Part shown: positions 16,527 to 25,715 of the stretch, piece after piece
Layout: each line of letters starts with the position of its first letter
Numbering within the stretch: position 1 is the stretch's first letter
From: Variovorax gracilis
Lineage (GTDB): Bacteria > Pseudomonadota > Gammaproteobacteria > Burkholderiales > Burkholderiaceae_C
NCBI RefSeq assembly: GCF_030317115.1
Contig: NZ_JASZYF010000019.1
Span: forward strand, 43,731 to 107,730
DNA: 64,000 bases
Direction of reading: 5' to 3'
Position numbers and translations under genes: made by a program
The notes under the pieces: model-generated
Database searches by the model: none
Seen by the model: the letters and a program-made list of their open reading frames with translations, nothing else
Told to the model about the DNA's origin: nothing

Positions 16527-17489
16527 ATGCCGAAACGATCCAACAATCTCGACACCCTGCTGATGTCCCTGGAGATGCTCAAGCGCATCCCGCGCGGCCG
16601 CAAGATCTCTGCGCCCGAACTGCAGGAACAGCTGCGCGACATCGGTTTCGACCGCGACCTGCGCACCATCCAGCGCCAACTGGAGGTGCTGACGAATCAT
16701 TTCGAGATCGAACGCGACGATCGCAGCAAGCCCTATGGTTACCGCTGGAAGGAACTCAGCAAGGGCCTGTCATTGCCGGGGCTGAACGAGCAGGAATCGG
16801 TGCTGCTGACGCTGGCCGAACAGCACCTGCGCAATCTTTTACCCGACAACCTGATGCGGTCGATGGAGGGCTTCTTCAGCCAAGCCAAGCTGCGGTTGGA
16901 GGACGAGAAGTCCAAGAACGCCAAGATGTGGCAGCAAAAGGTGCGGGTGGTGAGCACCACGCAGCGGCTGCTGCCGCCCAAGATGAAGAAGGAGGTGTTC
17001 CAGGCGTTGAGCAATGCGCTGTACGCGGATCACTGGCTGGAGGTCATGTATGTGAACGCGGGGGGCGGGCGCACGGAGTCGAAGGTGATGCCGCTGGGGT
17101 TGGCGCAGCAGGGCCCTCGGATGTTGCTGGTGTGCCGCTTCGACGGCTACGACGATGAGCGGTCGCTGTCGCTGCACCGGATCCGCGCGGCCCACGACAC
17201 GGGCCTGCCGTTCAAGCGCCCGCCGGACTTCAACCTAGAGCGCTACGAGGCAGAGGGTCGGTTTGGCTTCAGCACGGGCAAGCCCATTGACCTTGTGTTC
17301 CGGCTGCCGAAGCTAGCGGGTGTGCACCTGACCGAGTCGCCCTTGGCGGAGAACCAGACGTTCATTTCCACCGAGGATGGTTACCAGTTCGCGGTGACGG
17401 TGACCGAGTCCGAGCAGCTCAAATGGTGGCTGCGCGGGTTCGGGCGTGATCTGGACCTCATCTGTCCTCGGGGTTATCTGGGCACCTGA
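16527..17489 (+). CDS. WYL-domain transcriptional regulator
   Basis: 320 residues. The N-terminal winged helix (LDTLLMSLEMLKRIPRGRKI, RTIQRQLEVL) is followed by the WYL ligand-binding domain (WLEVMYVNAGG, VMPLGLAQQGPRMLLVCRFDG, YDDERSLSLHRIR) and the WCX extension ending in WWLRGFGRDLDLICPRGYLG. Proteins of this layout (CapW/BrxR-like) bind DNA as dimers and control phage-defence operons, responding to nucleic acid or nucleotide signals. It begins 9 bases after the DUF2779 stop, so it is the last gene of that operon and may regulate it from the 13.8-kb promoter. A decayed relative lies at 11.6-11.9 kb. Confidence 0.85.
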   Translation: MPKRSNNLDTLLMSLEMLKRIPRGRKISAPELQEQLRDIGFDRDLRTIQRQLEVLTNHFEIERDDRSKPYGYRWKELSKGLSLPGLNEQESVLLTLAEQHLRNLLPDNLMRSMEGFFSQAKLRLEDEKSKNAKMWQQKVRVVSTTQRLLPPKMKKEVFQALSNALYADHWLEVMYVNAGGGRTESKVMPLGLAQQGPRMLLVCRFDGYDDERSLSLHRIRAAHDTGLPFKRPPDFNLERYEAEGRFGFSTGKPIDLVFRLPKLAGVHLTESPLAENQTFISTEDGYQFAVTVTESEQLKWWLRGFGRDLDLICPRGYLGT

Positions 17490-17579
17490 CGCGCGCCGCC
17501 CCCCTGGCTGGGGCGCAATTGATCAAGCACGACACCGCAATCTCCGTTTATTTTCATTTTCGATCCGAGTTCTGACCCT

Positions 17580-18449
17580 ATGAATGAAGCAACACAGCAG
17601 TTCTTTAATGACTACGTTAGGCGCCTTGATGCATTGCAGGGGTGGAACGACGTCAACACGCAGCTTGCGGACTGGCACTTTCAACAGAAAGATGAACAGG
17701 TCATCGCACCCGTAGTAGACGACATCAATGCTTGCTTGAATTGGGAGAATCACCGAAACAGGTTTCGCGACCATGTGCTCACTACCCTAGTTGGGCAGCC
17801 AGGCAACGGGCTCTTGTTCGTGTCTGCAAACCCTGGGTGGAACGAGCGAGCTAACAACGTCGAATCCGCTTTCCGGGCAAATCAAGCCAACAACCAGCAG
17901 TTCGGTTCAGACTTTTTCCACGTCTTCCATCAACTCGGATTGAAGAACAACTGGTGGTCAAGGGCAATCCTTCTTGCACACCTCGTTTACACCGGCGGGG
18001 AGGCGGAAATTCCAGCGGGGCTTCGCTGGAACTGGGCTCAAGAAGGGCATGCGATTGGCAACTTGGATCTGCTGCCCTTTCATTCGACGGGCGATCAATT
18101 CGGCACCCTTCGAGGTCCCGGTGTTAGAGCGGCACTTCGTGATGTTGCTCGCTCCACTCTCCAAACGGCGCTCAGATTGACGCCGATGCCTCGCCTCATA
18201 TTTGTCGCCTCGGCCTTGGGCGCACCAATCGCCGACGCCTTGTGTGTGGAGCTCGGCATGGTTCATGTGCCAGGTCCCGACGATGCGCCCCAACCGTTTG
18301 CGCAGCTGAATCGCTATGTGCACCTGGAGACAGGAGCCCGTGTAATGACGTTCCCGTACCAGACTTTTGCGGGCAATGCGGCGATCTATTTGCCGGTCGG
18401 GTTCATGCGGCCGTTGGCAGCGCAATTGCGCCAGTTCGGGAACTTCTGA
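17580..18449 (+). CDS. Uracil-DNA-glycosylase-like hypothetical protein
   Basis: 289 residues. Two short motifs resemble the UDG superfamily: GLLFVSANPGWN around residue 84, like the water-activating N-P-G loop, and NLDLLPFHSTG around residue 166, like the family's His-containing second motif. The order fits the fold, but the active-site residues differ from classical enzymes, so catalytic activity is uncertain. Codon use is slightly less GC-rich than the upstream operon. It is separated from the WYL gene by 90 bases and may be an independent unit of the same island. Confidence 0.55.
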   Translation: MNEATQQFFNDYVRRLDALQGWNDVNTQLADWHFQQKDEQVIAPVVDDINACLNWENHRNRFRDHVLTTLVGQPGNGLLFVSANPGWNERANNVESAFRANQANNQQFGSDFFHVFHQLGLKNNWWSRAILLAHLVYTGGEAEIPAGLRWNWAQEGHAIGNLDLLPFHSTGDQFGTLRGPGVRAALRDVARSTLQTALRLTPMPRLIFVASALGAPIADALCVELGMVHVPGPDDAPQPFAQLNRYVHLETGARVMTFPYQTFAGNAAIYLPVGFMRPLAAQLRQFGNF

Positions 18450-18646
18450 CCAATGCCATGGCGCGTCAGCGCATCGCAAACACAGGTCGCGTGCTCCTGA
18501 ACGGTAGCCGCCGCCAAGCACTAGCAAGTCGAAGAGCTTTCCACCACGCCGGGCGGCGCCCAGCCGAAGACCTGGCGGAATCGGGGAAGCAGGAACTCAT
18601 TGGCCCCGCTGGCTCGACAGTGTGGTGGTGGATGACATCGGGGGAC

Positions 18647-20905
18647 TCAAAGAAAGCCGATACGCTGGCCTGCGCCGTCCGACTTGGCACGGTGCTCGGC
18701 CTGCAGCTCTTCGAGCCAGGCCGATGCCGGCAGCTCGAGTGTGCGAATGCGGCGCGCCGCATTCGCGTAGTCGCCCGGTGTCAGGCCCTCCAGGCCCTCC
18801 AGATGGCGCCGCATGGCGTCGTCGACCGGCAATGCGTCTTGGCCGACCTCCGGTCTCCAACCATGCGCCAGCTCTGCGTACAGCTCCACGCGCTGCTGGT
18901 GGTGCAACGGCTGGAACTCCAGACGGAAGGTGAAGCGTCGCATCAGCGCCGCGTCGAAGTCGCTGGCGTGGTTGGTCGCGCAGACGAAGATGCCCTGGAA
19001 CAACTCCAGCCAGCGCAGGAACTCGGCCGTGACCGCGCGGTCGGCGCGATGTCCACTTTGTTCGCGCGCGCTGAGCAGGATCTCCGCTTCGTCCAGGAAC
19101 AACAGCTCGGTGCACGGATCGCAGTCGCGGAACATGCGCGCTACGTTGCCTTCGGACTCGCCATACCATTTGGAGTTGATGTCGGAGGCCGTGCGCACGA
19201 CCAGCCGCCGTCCCAGCCGCGTGGCGATTTCGGCGGCCAGCTGCGTCTTGCCGGTGCCGGGCGAACCGGAGAACAGCAAGGCGGTGCCAGTGCCTGCACC
19301 GATCGTTCCGCTCGTGCGCTCCAGCGAGCGGACGACCGCTTCCGGTGCCGCGTTGCCGTGAACGTTCAGGTACCGCAGGTCGAAACGAGTGCTGCGCGAT
19401 GGCACGACCGCTGGCGAGGCTTTGCCACTGGCCTTGAGGTGCGACTCCAAAACGAAGCGCACGGCGGCATTGGCATCCATGCCCGTCTGCTGGCCCAGGT
19501 TTGCGAATCGGGCCGCTGCGTCCAGGTGCGCAGGCGTGACCGCCGGCATCGCCGAGGCGAAGTCGATGGTGGCTTCATTGCAGTTCAGCGCGCCCAGGCG
19601 ATGATGCGCAATAGTGCGGCGCAACGCGTACGGTGTGGCCGGAAACTCCAGGCAGCACGAGAAGCGGCGCAGGTAGGCCGGATCGAGCTGCGAAATGCGG
19701 TTGCTGATCCAGATGACCGGCGCGCTGTTGCTCTCAAGCAGGTTGTTGATCCAGGCTTTGCTCCCTCCTTTCGATTGGAAGACACCGGCCAGCGGGTGGT
19801 TGTAGTCGCTCTGGAAGATGTCCTCTGCCTCGTCGAGGACGATGACCGAACGGCCGGCCTGTCCGACGAAGCTCTGGCTGAGCTGGAGGCTGGCAAGGCG
19901 CTCCGAGCGGGTGGCCTCGCCGCCGTCTTCATCGGTCTCGTCGACGCAGAAAGCGCTGGCGCCCAACTCGTCGATCAAATCCCGCACGAACGCGGTCTTG
20001 CCCGTCCCAGGAGCCCCGTACAACAGGATGTTGATCCCGCGCTCACGGCGCTCGAGTGCGCCGCTGAGAGCCGCTTTCAGAAGCTCACGCTGGCTGTGCA
20101 GGTGCGGCCAGTCCAGCTGTGTGGCGGTCGAGGTTGGCATGGGCGTCAGGACGGAGCGCGCCATGGCTTTCTCATCGTCGAACGGCGTGCTCATCAGACG
20201 TTCGCCGGTGCCGCTCAGACACAGCAGATCGTCCAGGTCGATGCGACCGCGGCTGGCACTCGTGGCATTCAGCAGCCCGCAGCGGGCGATCGAGCTGTTG
20301 CGTCCGAACACACGGGTCAGCGCGCTGACACTGACATCCAACAACGCCTCCAGCGCACGCGTCATGCGCGATGCCGAGTCGACAAAGGCGAACAGCGATC
20401 GGTCGATGGTGCTGTGCGAGCAGGCTGTGACCAACCGCAGCAGCCGCGCCTCCGCTGGCGTCAAACCGATCAGGCGTGTCAGCATCTCCAGGTTGCGGTC
20501 ACCGTGGTACGTGCGATCCGCCACGAACTTCTGCAGAGACTTCAGCATCTTGTCCGCCAGAATTCGGAATCGTGGCAGATCGCGTGAGACACCTTCGCCC
20601 AGCCCGGCAAGAACGCGCTCGTTCAGATTGAGCGCTTGCTCGGCGTCCGGTTGCAGACAGGGCTCCCGGCCAGCGGCAATCTGGTCACGGCTGTGACCTT
20701 GCAGTGCAGTCTTGAAAGCGCGCGCATGCTTTTGCGCGACCGGTGCCAGTGCCGCGCCGAGATCGTCCCAGTTGGCCTCGCGAAAGGCCGTACCGGACCG
20801 CCGCACGCAGATCAACAGCGCCAGCGCCACGCGCGCATTCGGTACGGCGAGCGGATCTGCTTCCTCAAGGTTCCAAAGGTTCTTATTGACGCGGCGGACT
20901 GCCAT
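18647..20905 (-). CDS. Tandem AAA+ ATPase (two ATPase domains)
   Basis: 752 residues from the ATG at 20905, with AGGAG 5 to 6 bases upstream. A helical N-terminal region of about 260 residues is followed by two AAA+ modules. The first has Walker A GAPGTGKT at about 297 and Walker B VIVLDEAED; the second has GSPGTGKT at about 544 and LLFLDEAEI. Both have sensor-1 Asn (WISNRI, CATNHA) and arginine-finger-like RRF motifs, so both look active. The nearest layout is the Cdc48/ARC-type double-ring ATPase that unfolds proteins or remodels complexes, but the N-domain is unfamiliar. It converges on the UDG-like gene. Partner and substrate unknown. Confidence 0.85.
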   Translation of the reverse strand: MAVRRVNKNLWNLEEADPLAVPNARVALALLICVRRSGTAFREANWDDLGAALAPVAQKHARAFKTALQGHSRDQIAAGREPCLQPDAEQALNLNERVLAGLGEGVSRDLPRFRILADKMLKSLQKFVADRTYHGDRNLEMLTRLIGLTPAEARLLRLVTACSHSTIDRSLFAFVDSASRMTRALEALLDVSVSALTRVFGRNSSIARCGLLNATSASRGRIDLDDLLCLSGTGERLMSTPFDDEKAMARSVLTPMPTSTATQLDWPHLHSQRELLKAALSGALERRERGINILLYGAPGTGKTAFVRDLIDELGASAFCVDETDEDGGEATRSERLASLQLSQSFVGQAGRSVIVLDEAEDIFQSDYNHPLAGVFQSKGGSKAWINNLLESNSAPVIWISNRISQLDPAYLRRFSCCLEFPATPYALRRTIAHHRLGALNCNEATIDFASAMPAVTPAHLDAAARFANLGQQTGMDANAAVRFVLESHLKASGKASPAVVPSRSTRFDLRYLNVHGNAAPEAVVRSLERTSGTIGAGTGTALLFSGSPGTGKTQLAAEIATRLGRRLVVRTASDINSKWYGESEGNVARMFRDCDPCTELLFLDEAEILLSAREQSGHRADRAVTAEFLRWLELFQGIFVCATNHASDFDAALMRRFTFRLEFQPLHHQQRVELYAELAHGWRPEVGQDALPVDDAMRRHLEGLEGLTPGDYANAARRIRTLELPASAWLEELQAEHRAKSDGAGQRIGFL

Positions 20906-21083
20906 GGACGCTCCTGCTGATTGCTGATATGAGCGCAATGTTCGAGGCGCGTGCGACAGCATGTGTCGCGTCTGCGCCTAGCGGACGTCCGGGAGCCTGC
21001 AGCCGTCATGGTGACGGGACATCGGGGGCCGATCGAAAGAACGTTGGCGGGCGCCGGATGACTCCCTGGCGCCGGCGGCCATG

Positions 21084-21252
21084 CGCATGCCTGCACTGCT
21101 TGGCCAGAATGTACGGCTGGTGTTGGAATGGGTGGACGCCGTCTGCGTGCAGCACGGCCAGGTCGTCGTGCTGGAGAACTGTCGTTTGAACATGGCCGAG
21201 CGGCAATGCGACGAGCACCTGTCACGGAAGATGGCAAGCTTGTGCGAAATCC
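21084..21252 (+). pseudogene. Internal fragment of phosphoglycerate kinase
   Basis: One frame reads MPALLGQNVRLVLEWVDAV, then HGQVVVLENCRLNMAERQ, then LSRKMASLCEI. This is the part of phosphoglycerate kinase around the LLENCR-N motif and the following helix. Neither the N-terminal nor the large C-terminal part is present nearby, so it is a scrap of about 55 codons carried by rearrangement, perhaps from a Calvin-cycle (cbbK) or gap-pgk locus. Confidence 0.65.
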
Positions 21253-21357
21253 AAGGGCGAGCGAGCCGATGTCCGGGACAACGGACCTGACTGCCGCGGG
21301 CAGGCCCATTGGCCAACGTCTGGCCCCTCGCCCACTCTTGCTCATGACCCCCGGCAC

Positions 21358-21843
21358 TCACCACCGGGCGTCGACGCCCACTTCATCGGCAATGCGCTGG
21401 ATGCGCGCGGCGCCTTCGCGCAGTCGCTCAAAGTCAGCCTCGCTCAGCGGGTAGCCATGGGCCAGGTTCCCTGCGGCAATGGCCACCACCATTGCGTCCT
21501 CGCGCAGCAGCGCGAGCGCGTCGCGCGCTGGCAGGCCCGACGGGCGGCGCGGCCGACGCGTGGCCTCGTGCTGCGGATCGTCTTCCCAGGCGCCCAGGTC
21601 CTTGGCCGCCTCCACGAAGCCCAGGCCCTGCGCGGCCATGTGGTACGCCAGGACATCCCCGCCCCGGGCGCCGCAGCCGGCCATGCAGACAAAGGCCCCG
21701 TTTCGCAGGTTCACCCGCATGCTGTCGCTGCCGCCGTGAAAGGCGCAGCGTGTGGTGCGCCACGTGCCCTTTCCGAGCAACGCCAGGTCCTGGCTCTCGT
21801 AGTACGCCTGCGGCTCGGGTAGCCGGTCGCGGATCAGTGGCAT
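21358..21843 (-). CDS. CHC2 zinc-finger (DNA-primase-type) protein
   Basis: 161 residues from the ATG at 21843, with AGGAGAG upstream. Residues 30-60 form a CHC2-type zinc ribbon: C33, H36, C53 and C57 in TTRCAFHGG and GAFVCMAGCGARGGD, followed by VLAYHMAAQGLGFVEAAKDL. The fold matches the zinc-binding domain of DnaG-type primases, but there is no TOPRIM or polymerase domain. Such stand-alone CHC2 proteins are common on conjugative plasmids and integrative elements near DUF932 and ParB-like genes. It probably binds DNA in element replication or transfer; this is inferred from family and context. Confidence 0.8.
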   Translation of the reverse strand: MPLIRDRLPEPQAYYESQDLALLGKGTWRTTRCAFHGGSDSMRVNLRNGAFVCMAGCGARGGDVLAYHMAAQGLGFVEAAKDLGAWEDDPQHEATRRPRRPSGLPARDALALLREDAMVVAIAAGNLAHGYPLSEADFERLREGAARIQRIADEVGVDARW

Positions 21844-23022
21844 GTCGCTCTCCTGCAAGAATGAAGTTCTGGCTTCGGTCGATCTGCTTTGGGTGAGCCC
21901 TCGGGGGGTGCGGGGGGAACGCCCGCCTGAGCCTTGGCGCCGAGCGCGCCGCGCGATGAAGTCCAAGGGGATGCGTGCATGGCGTGGCCTTTCTGCGGCG
22001 GATGCCGCGAGGGATGGATGGGATGTGCTTTCGGAGCCGCCTCGGCGCCATGAAGGCGAGCGCAAGTGACGCAGTCCAGGGACCGCTAGCGGTGGCGAAG
22101 CCCCTGCCCTGGACGGCGGAGCGCGCGAGCCAGGCGTCGAGAAGAGGCGGCTGCGGGCAAGCCCATCCGGCCCGAAGAGCCGAGCAGGCCCTGTACGCCA
22201 GTACGCCCCGACCGCGCTGTGCACCGATCGTCAAGGCGCTTTTCGAGGGGACGGAAAACCGGGACGCTTCGCGCCCGCTGGCGCTGCACCCATCAAAATC
22301 GATGGGCCGAGGTCGATGCATGGCTGATCGACCATGCGCGAGAAAGCTTTCGCCGAAGGCGCCGTTGTCACCGCGGCGCACCGATCCCGGGGCGACGCGA
22401 CGCCCACCAGTTCACCAGTTGTGCGCGCTTTGGAACCTCGCGCCATTGGCCACCAGCATCGCGAATGGCGCGTCGCTGATGACGGGCAACTTGGACGTCT
22501 TGTCGCTCTCCTGGGAACAGCACAGAGCTGCGCGTGTCCGTTTCCGGCATGCCGCAGCGCAAGCGTTCAGGGGCGAAGACGGCGGCGGGCCGCAAGCACC
22601 GCAGGCGGGCAGAACTTCTCGGCAAGAACGGCGCGGCATCTTGAAGGAGCAGCAAGCCAGCCGCCCCCTGCCCGCTCTTTTTCTCTTGCCTCTTTCAGCG
22701 CGTGGCGAAAACGAGCTTGGGTGAGTCCGACGAGCCGCAAGTCGCCAAGTCGAAACCGGTTTGCCGGACATTGCCCGTCACAATGGAATCGGAGACCCGA
22801 GACGAACGCCCATGACCCCAACAATTGGACGCGACGAACACCCGCGCTGCGACGGCGCAGGGAAATACGAGCACCACGACCGAAGGCAGCTGCATGCCGC
22901 GCCGGCCGTCGATGCGATAGACCACGCGATCGCCGGTGGCCCCCGCGATCGGACCGTGTGGGGTTGCCCTTTCCACCTTCTTCCGCCGGCCATGGGCGTC
23001 ACCTTGATTCCAGGGTGATGGG
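21844..23022. other. Long gap (1.2 kb) without a supported gene
   Basis: Open frames exist on both strands because of the high GC content, but all are Arg/Ala/Pro-rich and lack domains. The right part on the minus strand (about 22700-23000) has one slightly more natural frame (DRVVYRIDGRRGMQLPSVVV), which I could not place in any family. This looks like eroded coding DNA plus the promoters of the genes at 21843 and 23023. Confidence 0.3.
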
Positions 23023-23916
23023 ATGCAACTCGACATTTTCGAAAACAGTCGCGAGGTGATGCTGAGGAACGACGCTGCGCATGCGCTCGAGCGGCGCGAC
23101 GCGGACGGCGCACTGGAAGCGTGTGAACGTCTTGCGCAGGAATACCCAGCCGACGAAGCCTTGCCGGCGCTGCGCGTTCTTGCCGGGTACATCGAGGCGA
23201 CCGAAGCCGACCGACAGGTTGCGCTTCGCGACCACGAATCCCTGCGCGAGGCGCGGCAGACCTTGCAAGAGATCATTCGTTTCGCTGCGCAGCGCACCTT
23301 CGGGGAGCCGGCTGCCGCGGTCTGGGTCGCTGCGAGATGGCAGGATCTTGCTCGGCGCGCCGGGACGCTCGCTTTCGACGCTCGGTATCCGCACGACCAT
23401 GCCGCGGCGCTGTGGCTTCGCGCGGGCGACTGGGAAAACGCCGCTCAGGCGGTCGAGTCGATCGAATCGTGGCGACGGATACCGGTGCCGCTCGCCTGGA
23501 TGGCCGAGGCCCGGTTGAAGCTGCTCGGCCTGCGGCCGAGCTGGCCGTTGCTCGCGGAGCTGGGATGGCTGTCGCCTGCGCTGCTCGGGGAAGTCGCGCA
23601 ACGCGCGGCAGACCCGCTCTTGACGCAGTTGATGCGCAGCTTCGAGGCGAACTTTGATGCGGCCTCCACGGACGGGGGTGAGGCCGGCGACTTGAGCTGG
23701 TTTGCGGCGTGGGTGCTCACCGAGCGCTCCGATCTTCGTGAGGCACTGGCGCTCGCGCAGGCCTCGCAGCACAGTGCCCCGGAGCAGGCGACGCGACTCA
23801 TGGTGGAACTGCTCGGCCTGGAGCGGCAGGGCCGGCACTCCGACATCGTTGCTCGACGCAAGGTGCTGCGCGACCTCCAGCCCGCGCTGTACGCGGCTTA
23901 CATGAAGCGTCGCTGA
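23023..23916 (+). CDS. Hypothetical helical (TPR-like) protein
   Basis: 297 residues, almost entirely alpha-helical and rich in Ala, Leu, Arg and Glu. It starts MQLDIFENSREVMLRNDAAH, followed by ALERRDADGALEACERLAQE, a TPR-like helix pair, and a later ALWLRAGDWENAAQAVESI. The family is familiar as a conserved hypothetical of Burkholderiales, but I know no function. No signal peptide, so cytoplasmic. It stands alone, with no close upstream gene on its strand. Confidence 0.7.
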   Translation: MQLDIFENSREVMLRNDAAHALERRDADGALEACERLAQEYPADEALPALRVLAGYIEATEADRQVALRDHESLREARQTLQEIIRFAAQRTFGEPAAAVWVAARWQDLARRAGTLAFDARYPHDHAAALWLRAGDWENAAQAVESIESWRRIPVPLAWMAEARLKLLGLRPSWPLLAELGWLSPALLGEVAQRAADPLLTQLMRSFEANFDAASTDGGEAGDLSWFAAWVLTERSDLREALALAQASQHSAPEQATRLMVELLGLERQGRHSDIVARRKVLRDLQPALYAAYMKRR

Positions 23917-23950
23917 CGACAGTGGCGCACGCGTGGACTCGGGCGCAGCA

Positions 23951-24163
23951 CTATCCGCGGTCGGTCCGGCTTGCTTCTGCTGCGGCCGCGGCTTGCGCTA
24001 TTGTTGCCGTCATCGTCAGCCAGGTCTGATAGTCGAACAGCAGAAGCTGTCTCCGGGACGTCCGCGCACGCGCAGTCCGGGCCTGACGGCGAGCGGGCGC
24101 AGGCGCAGTTTTTGTGTTCCCTGAGAGAGGAAGTTCGAGATTCTTGTGGCGATCTTTCGCCAT
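23951..24163 (-). CDS. Small basic hypothetical protein
   Basis: A 70-residue frame starting MAKDRHKNLELPLSG, with a basic middle and then SRRQLLLFDYQTWLTMT. A related string (SRRPLPALDDETWPAVT) appears in another minus frame at about 24.6 kb, which hints at a small repeated gene, one copy of it decayed. No good ribosome-binding site and no family; low confidence. Confidence 0.3.
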   Translation of the reverse strand: MAKDRHKNLELPLSGNTKTAPAPARRQARTARARTSRRQLLLFDYQTWLTMTATIAQAAAAAEASRTDRG

Positions 24164-24213
24164 GTGGGAGGGTCGCCGGTGCCGCTGGGAATTCCGCGCC
24201 ATCGACAGTGAAC

Positions 24214-24522
24214 TTACCTCGTCGCCGCGCCTGCTGTCGTTGATGCCGCGCCCGCGGTGGCGTCGGAGGACGCCGCGGGAGACGGCCTTCTGCGCAGCAA
24301 CTCGCGCAGAGCCGCGCTGGCGGAAAAGTAAAGCCAGCGCGCATCCTGGCTGCCGGCCTGGAGTCCCCGCTCGATCCACGCGAGGTCTTGCGGGCTGGCG
24401 GTGGCCCCGGCCTGAACGAGCGACTTGGCTTGCGATGGCGTCAACTGGCCGACCCATTGGTTCGTGGTTGAGCGCTTGAGTTTGCCAAGAAAGCTCTGGA
24501 TGTCGGGAGGGGTTGACGTCAT
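24214..24522 (-). CDS. Small hypothetical protein
   Basis: 102 residues from the ATG at 24522 (MTSTPPDIQSFLGKLKRSTT), then WVGQLTPSQAKSLVQ and LAWIERGLQAGSQDARWLYF, ending in a low-complexity Ala/Ser/Thr tail. The first 75 residues have good amphipathic helical character. No family recognised. The minus orientation matches the small gene at 23951, 51 bases further on, so they may be co-transcribed. Confidence 0.5.
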   Translation of the reverse strand: MTSTPPDIQSFLGKLKRSTTNQWVGQLTPSQAKSLVQAGATASPQDLAWIERGLQAGSQDARWLYFSASAALRELLRRRPSPAASSDATAGAASTTAGAATR

Positions 24523-24799
24523 GGGGCGCATTTTCTCAAGGAACGGCAGCGCCGGACATTAGGGAACGCACGACCATGGACGCGCCAGACCTTATGAGTC
24601 ACCGCCGGCCAGGTCTCATCGTCGAGCGCCGGCAGAGGTCGACGCGAAGAAGGAATGCGCGACTTCGAGGCTGGCGTCTCTGGTTGTTCGCGCCGCCGGC
24701 GCGATATCCAGTCGGGTGGAGCGAGCCTTGCGCATTCGCACAGCATGCCGCTTGCTCGGCCGACTGACAGGTCGTTTCGGCGCCCCTGTCGTGACGCAC

Positions 24800-24831
24800 A
24801 AAAAAATCCCCAGGAGCAAGTCCCGGGGATT
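24800..24831 (-). terminator. Rho-independent terminator, leftward
   Basis: On the minus strand AATCCCC and GGGGATT pair around a GGGA/TCC extension and a short loop, followed by a run of T (read as aaaaaa on the plus strand at 24801-24806). It faces transcripts arriving from the right, where only the decayed NYN gene remains. Confidence 0.7.
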
Positions 24832-25147
24832 GAAATCCACCAAGAAAGGGTGGAGGAGACAACCGGATGCCCTCGGATGGGGCAAGAACGTCCGTTCGAG
24901 GCCTGGATGCTTGCGATGACGCAAGCAACGTGCCTCGCGCGGCATCCGGCAGTCATGAATGGACGCTCTCCTACAAATCCGGCGCGTGACAGCTTCGTCG
25001 ACCTATTGCCCCACAGCGACGCAACGGAGGGGCGGCCCATCGCAGCTTTCGTGACCGCCTTCACGTCGACGCGCCATTTTGGCGACAGGCACCCCAATGC
25101 GCCGGCTTCCGGATCGCTTTGCGAGAGGTCGGGATCACGTCGCGAAG

Positions 25148-25707
25148 CTAGGCCGCTTGCAGTTCCTCATCGAGGAGGTGGCGGCGTACCCAGTGGGCGT
25201 GCTGCCAAGGATGTGCTGAAACCGCGCGAAGCACCATTGCCCGCCACGGGCGGCGCCACGGGTGTCACGACGCCGATGCGGATCGCCGGAAAGTCCTCGC
25301 GCAGCGCGGCGAGCACGGGCTCGGCATCGCTGTCGTTGGAGCACAGCGCGACCTGATCGAAGAGTCCTCTGGCGGCTCACGGTAAATCGCCATCGCCAGG
25401 TTGACATCCGTTTTTTTGTCCTCGATCTTCCACACACGCGTTCGGACATTCCGGTCATAGGGAAGCCCATCTCGGAAGGCGGGAAGCAAGGCGCCGTGTG
25501 AATCCATGCTGTGGGCACACAACGTGATGGAGAACACGCCCGGGTAGAGGGTCTCGAGCGCGCGGTGGTACCGGTGCTGAGCTTCCACGGACGTCTGGCC
25601 GTGTGAAGCGAACCTGGCCAAGCGGGAGCGGTGAAGAACTCGACTGCCTGCACCACTGCGGCGTTGTCCTGAACCCTCAGAAGGGCCGAGAACAGGGCAA
25701 GCTCGCC
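25148..25707 (-). pseudogene. NYN-domain (PIN-like ribonuclease) gene, frameshifted
   Basis: Joining frames gives a continuous NYN-family protein: GELALFSALLRVQDNAAVVQ and AVEFFTAP, then FASHGQTSVEAQHRYHRALE and TLYPGVFSITLCAHSMDSHG in a second frame, WKIEDKKTDVNLAMAIYRE, then after another shift DQVALCSNDSDAEPVLAALR and EDFPAIRIGVVTPVAPP, and finally HAHWVRRHLLDEELQAA in a third frame before TAG at 25148. The conserved acidic residues (KKTDVN, SNDSD) are still visible. At least three indels break it and the N-terminal strand with the first Asp is missing, so no product is expected. Confidence 0.8.
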
Positions 25708-25715
25708 GCCGGTTT

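Noticed and set aside
18242..20587. 781-codon plus-strand frame opposite the AAA+ gene
   Set aside because: Mirror of a high-GC gene with full Walker motifs on the other strand; no domain on the plus strand.
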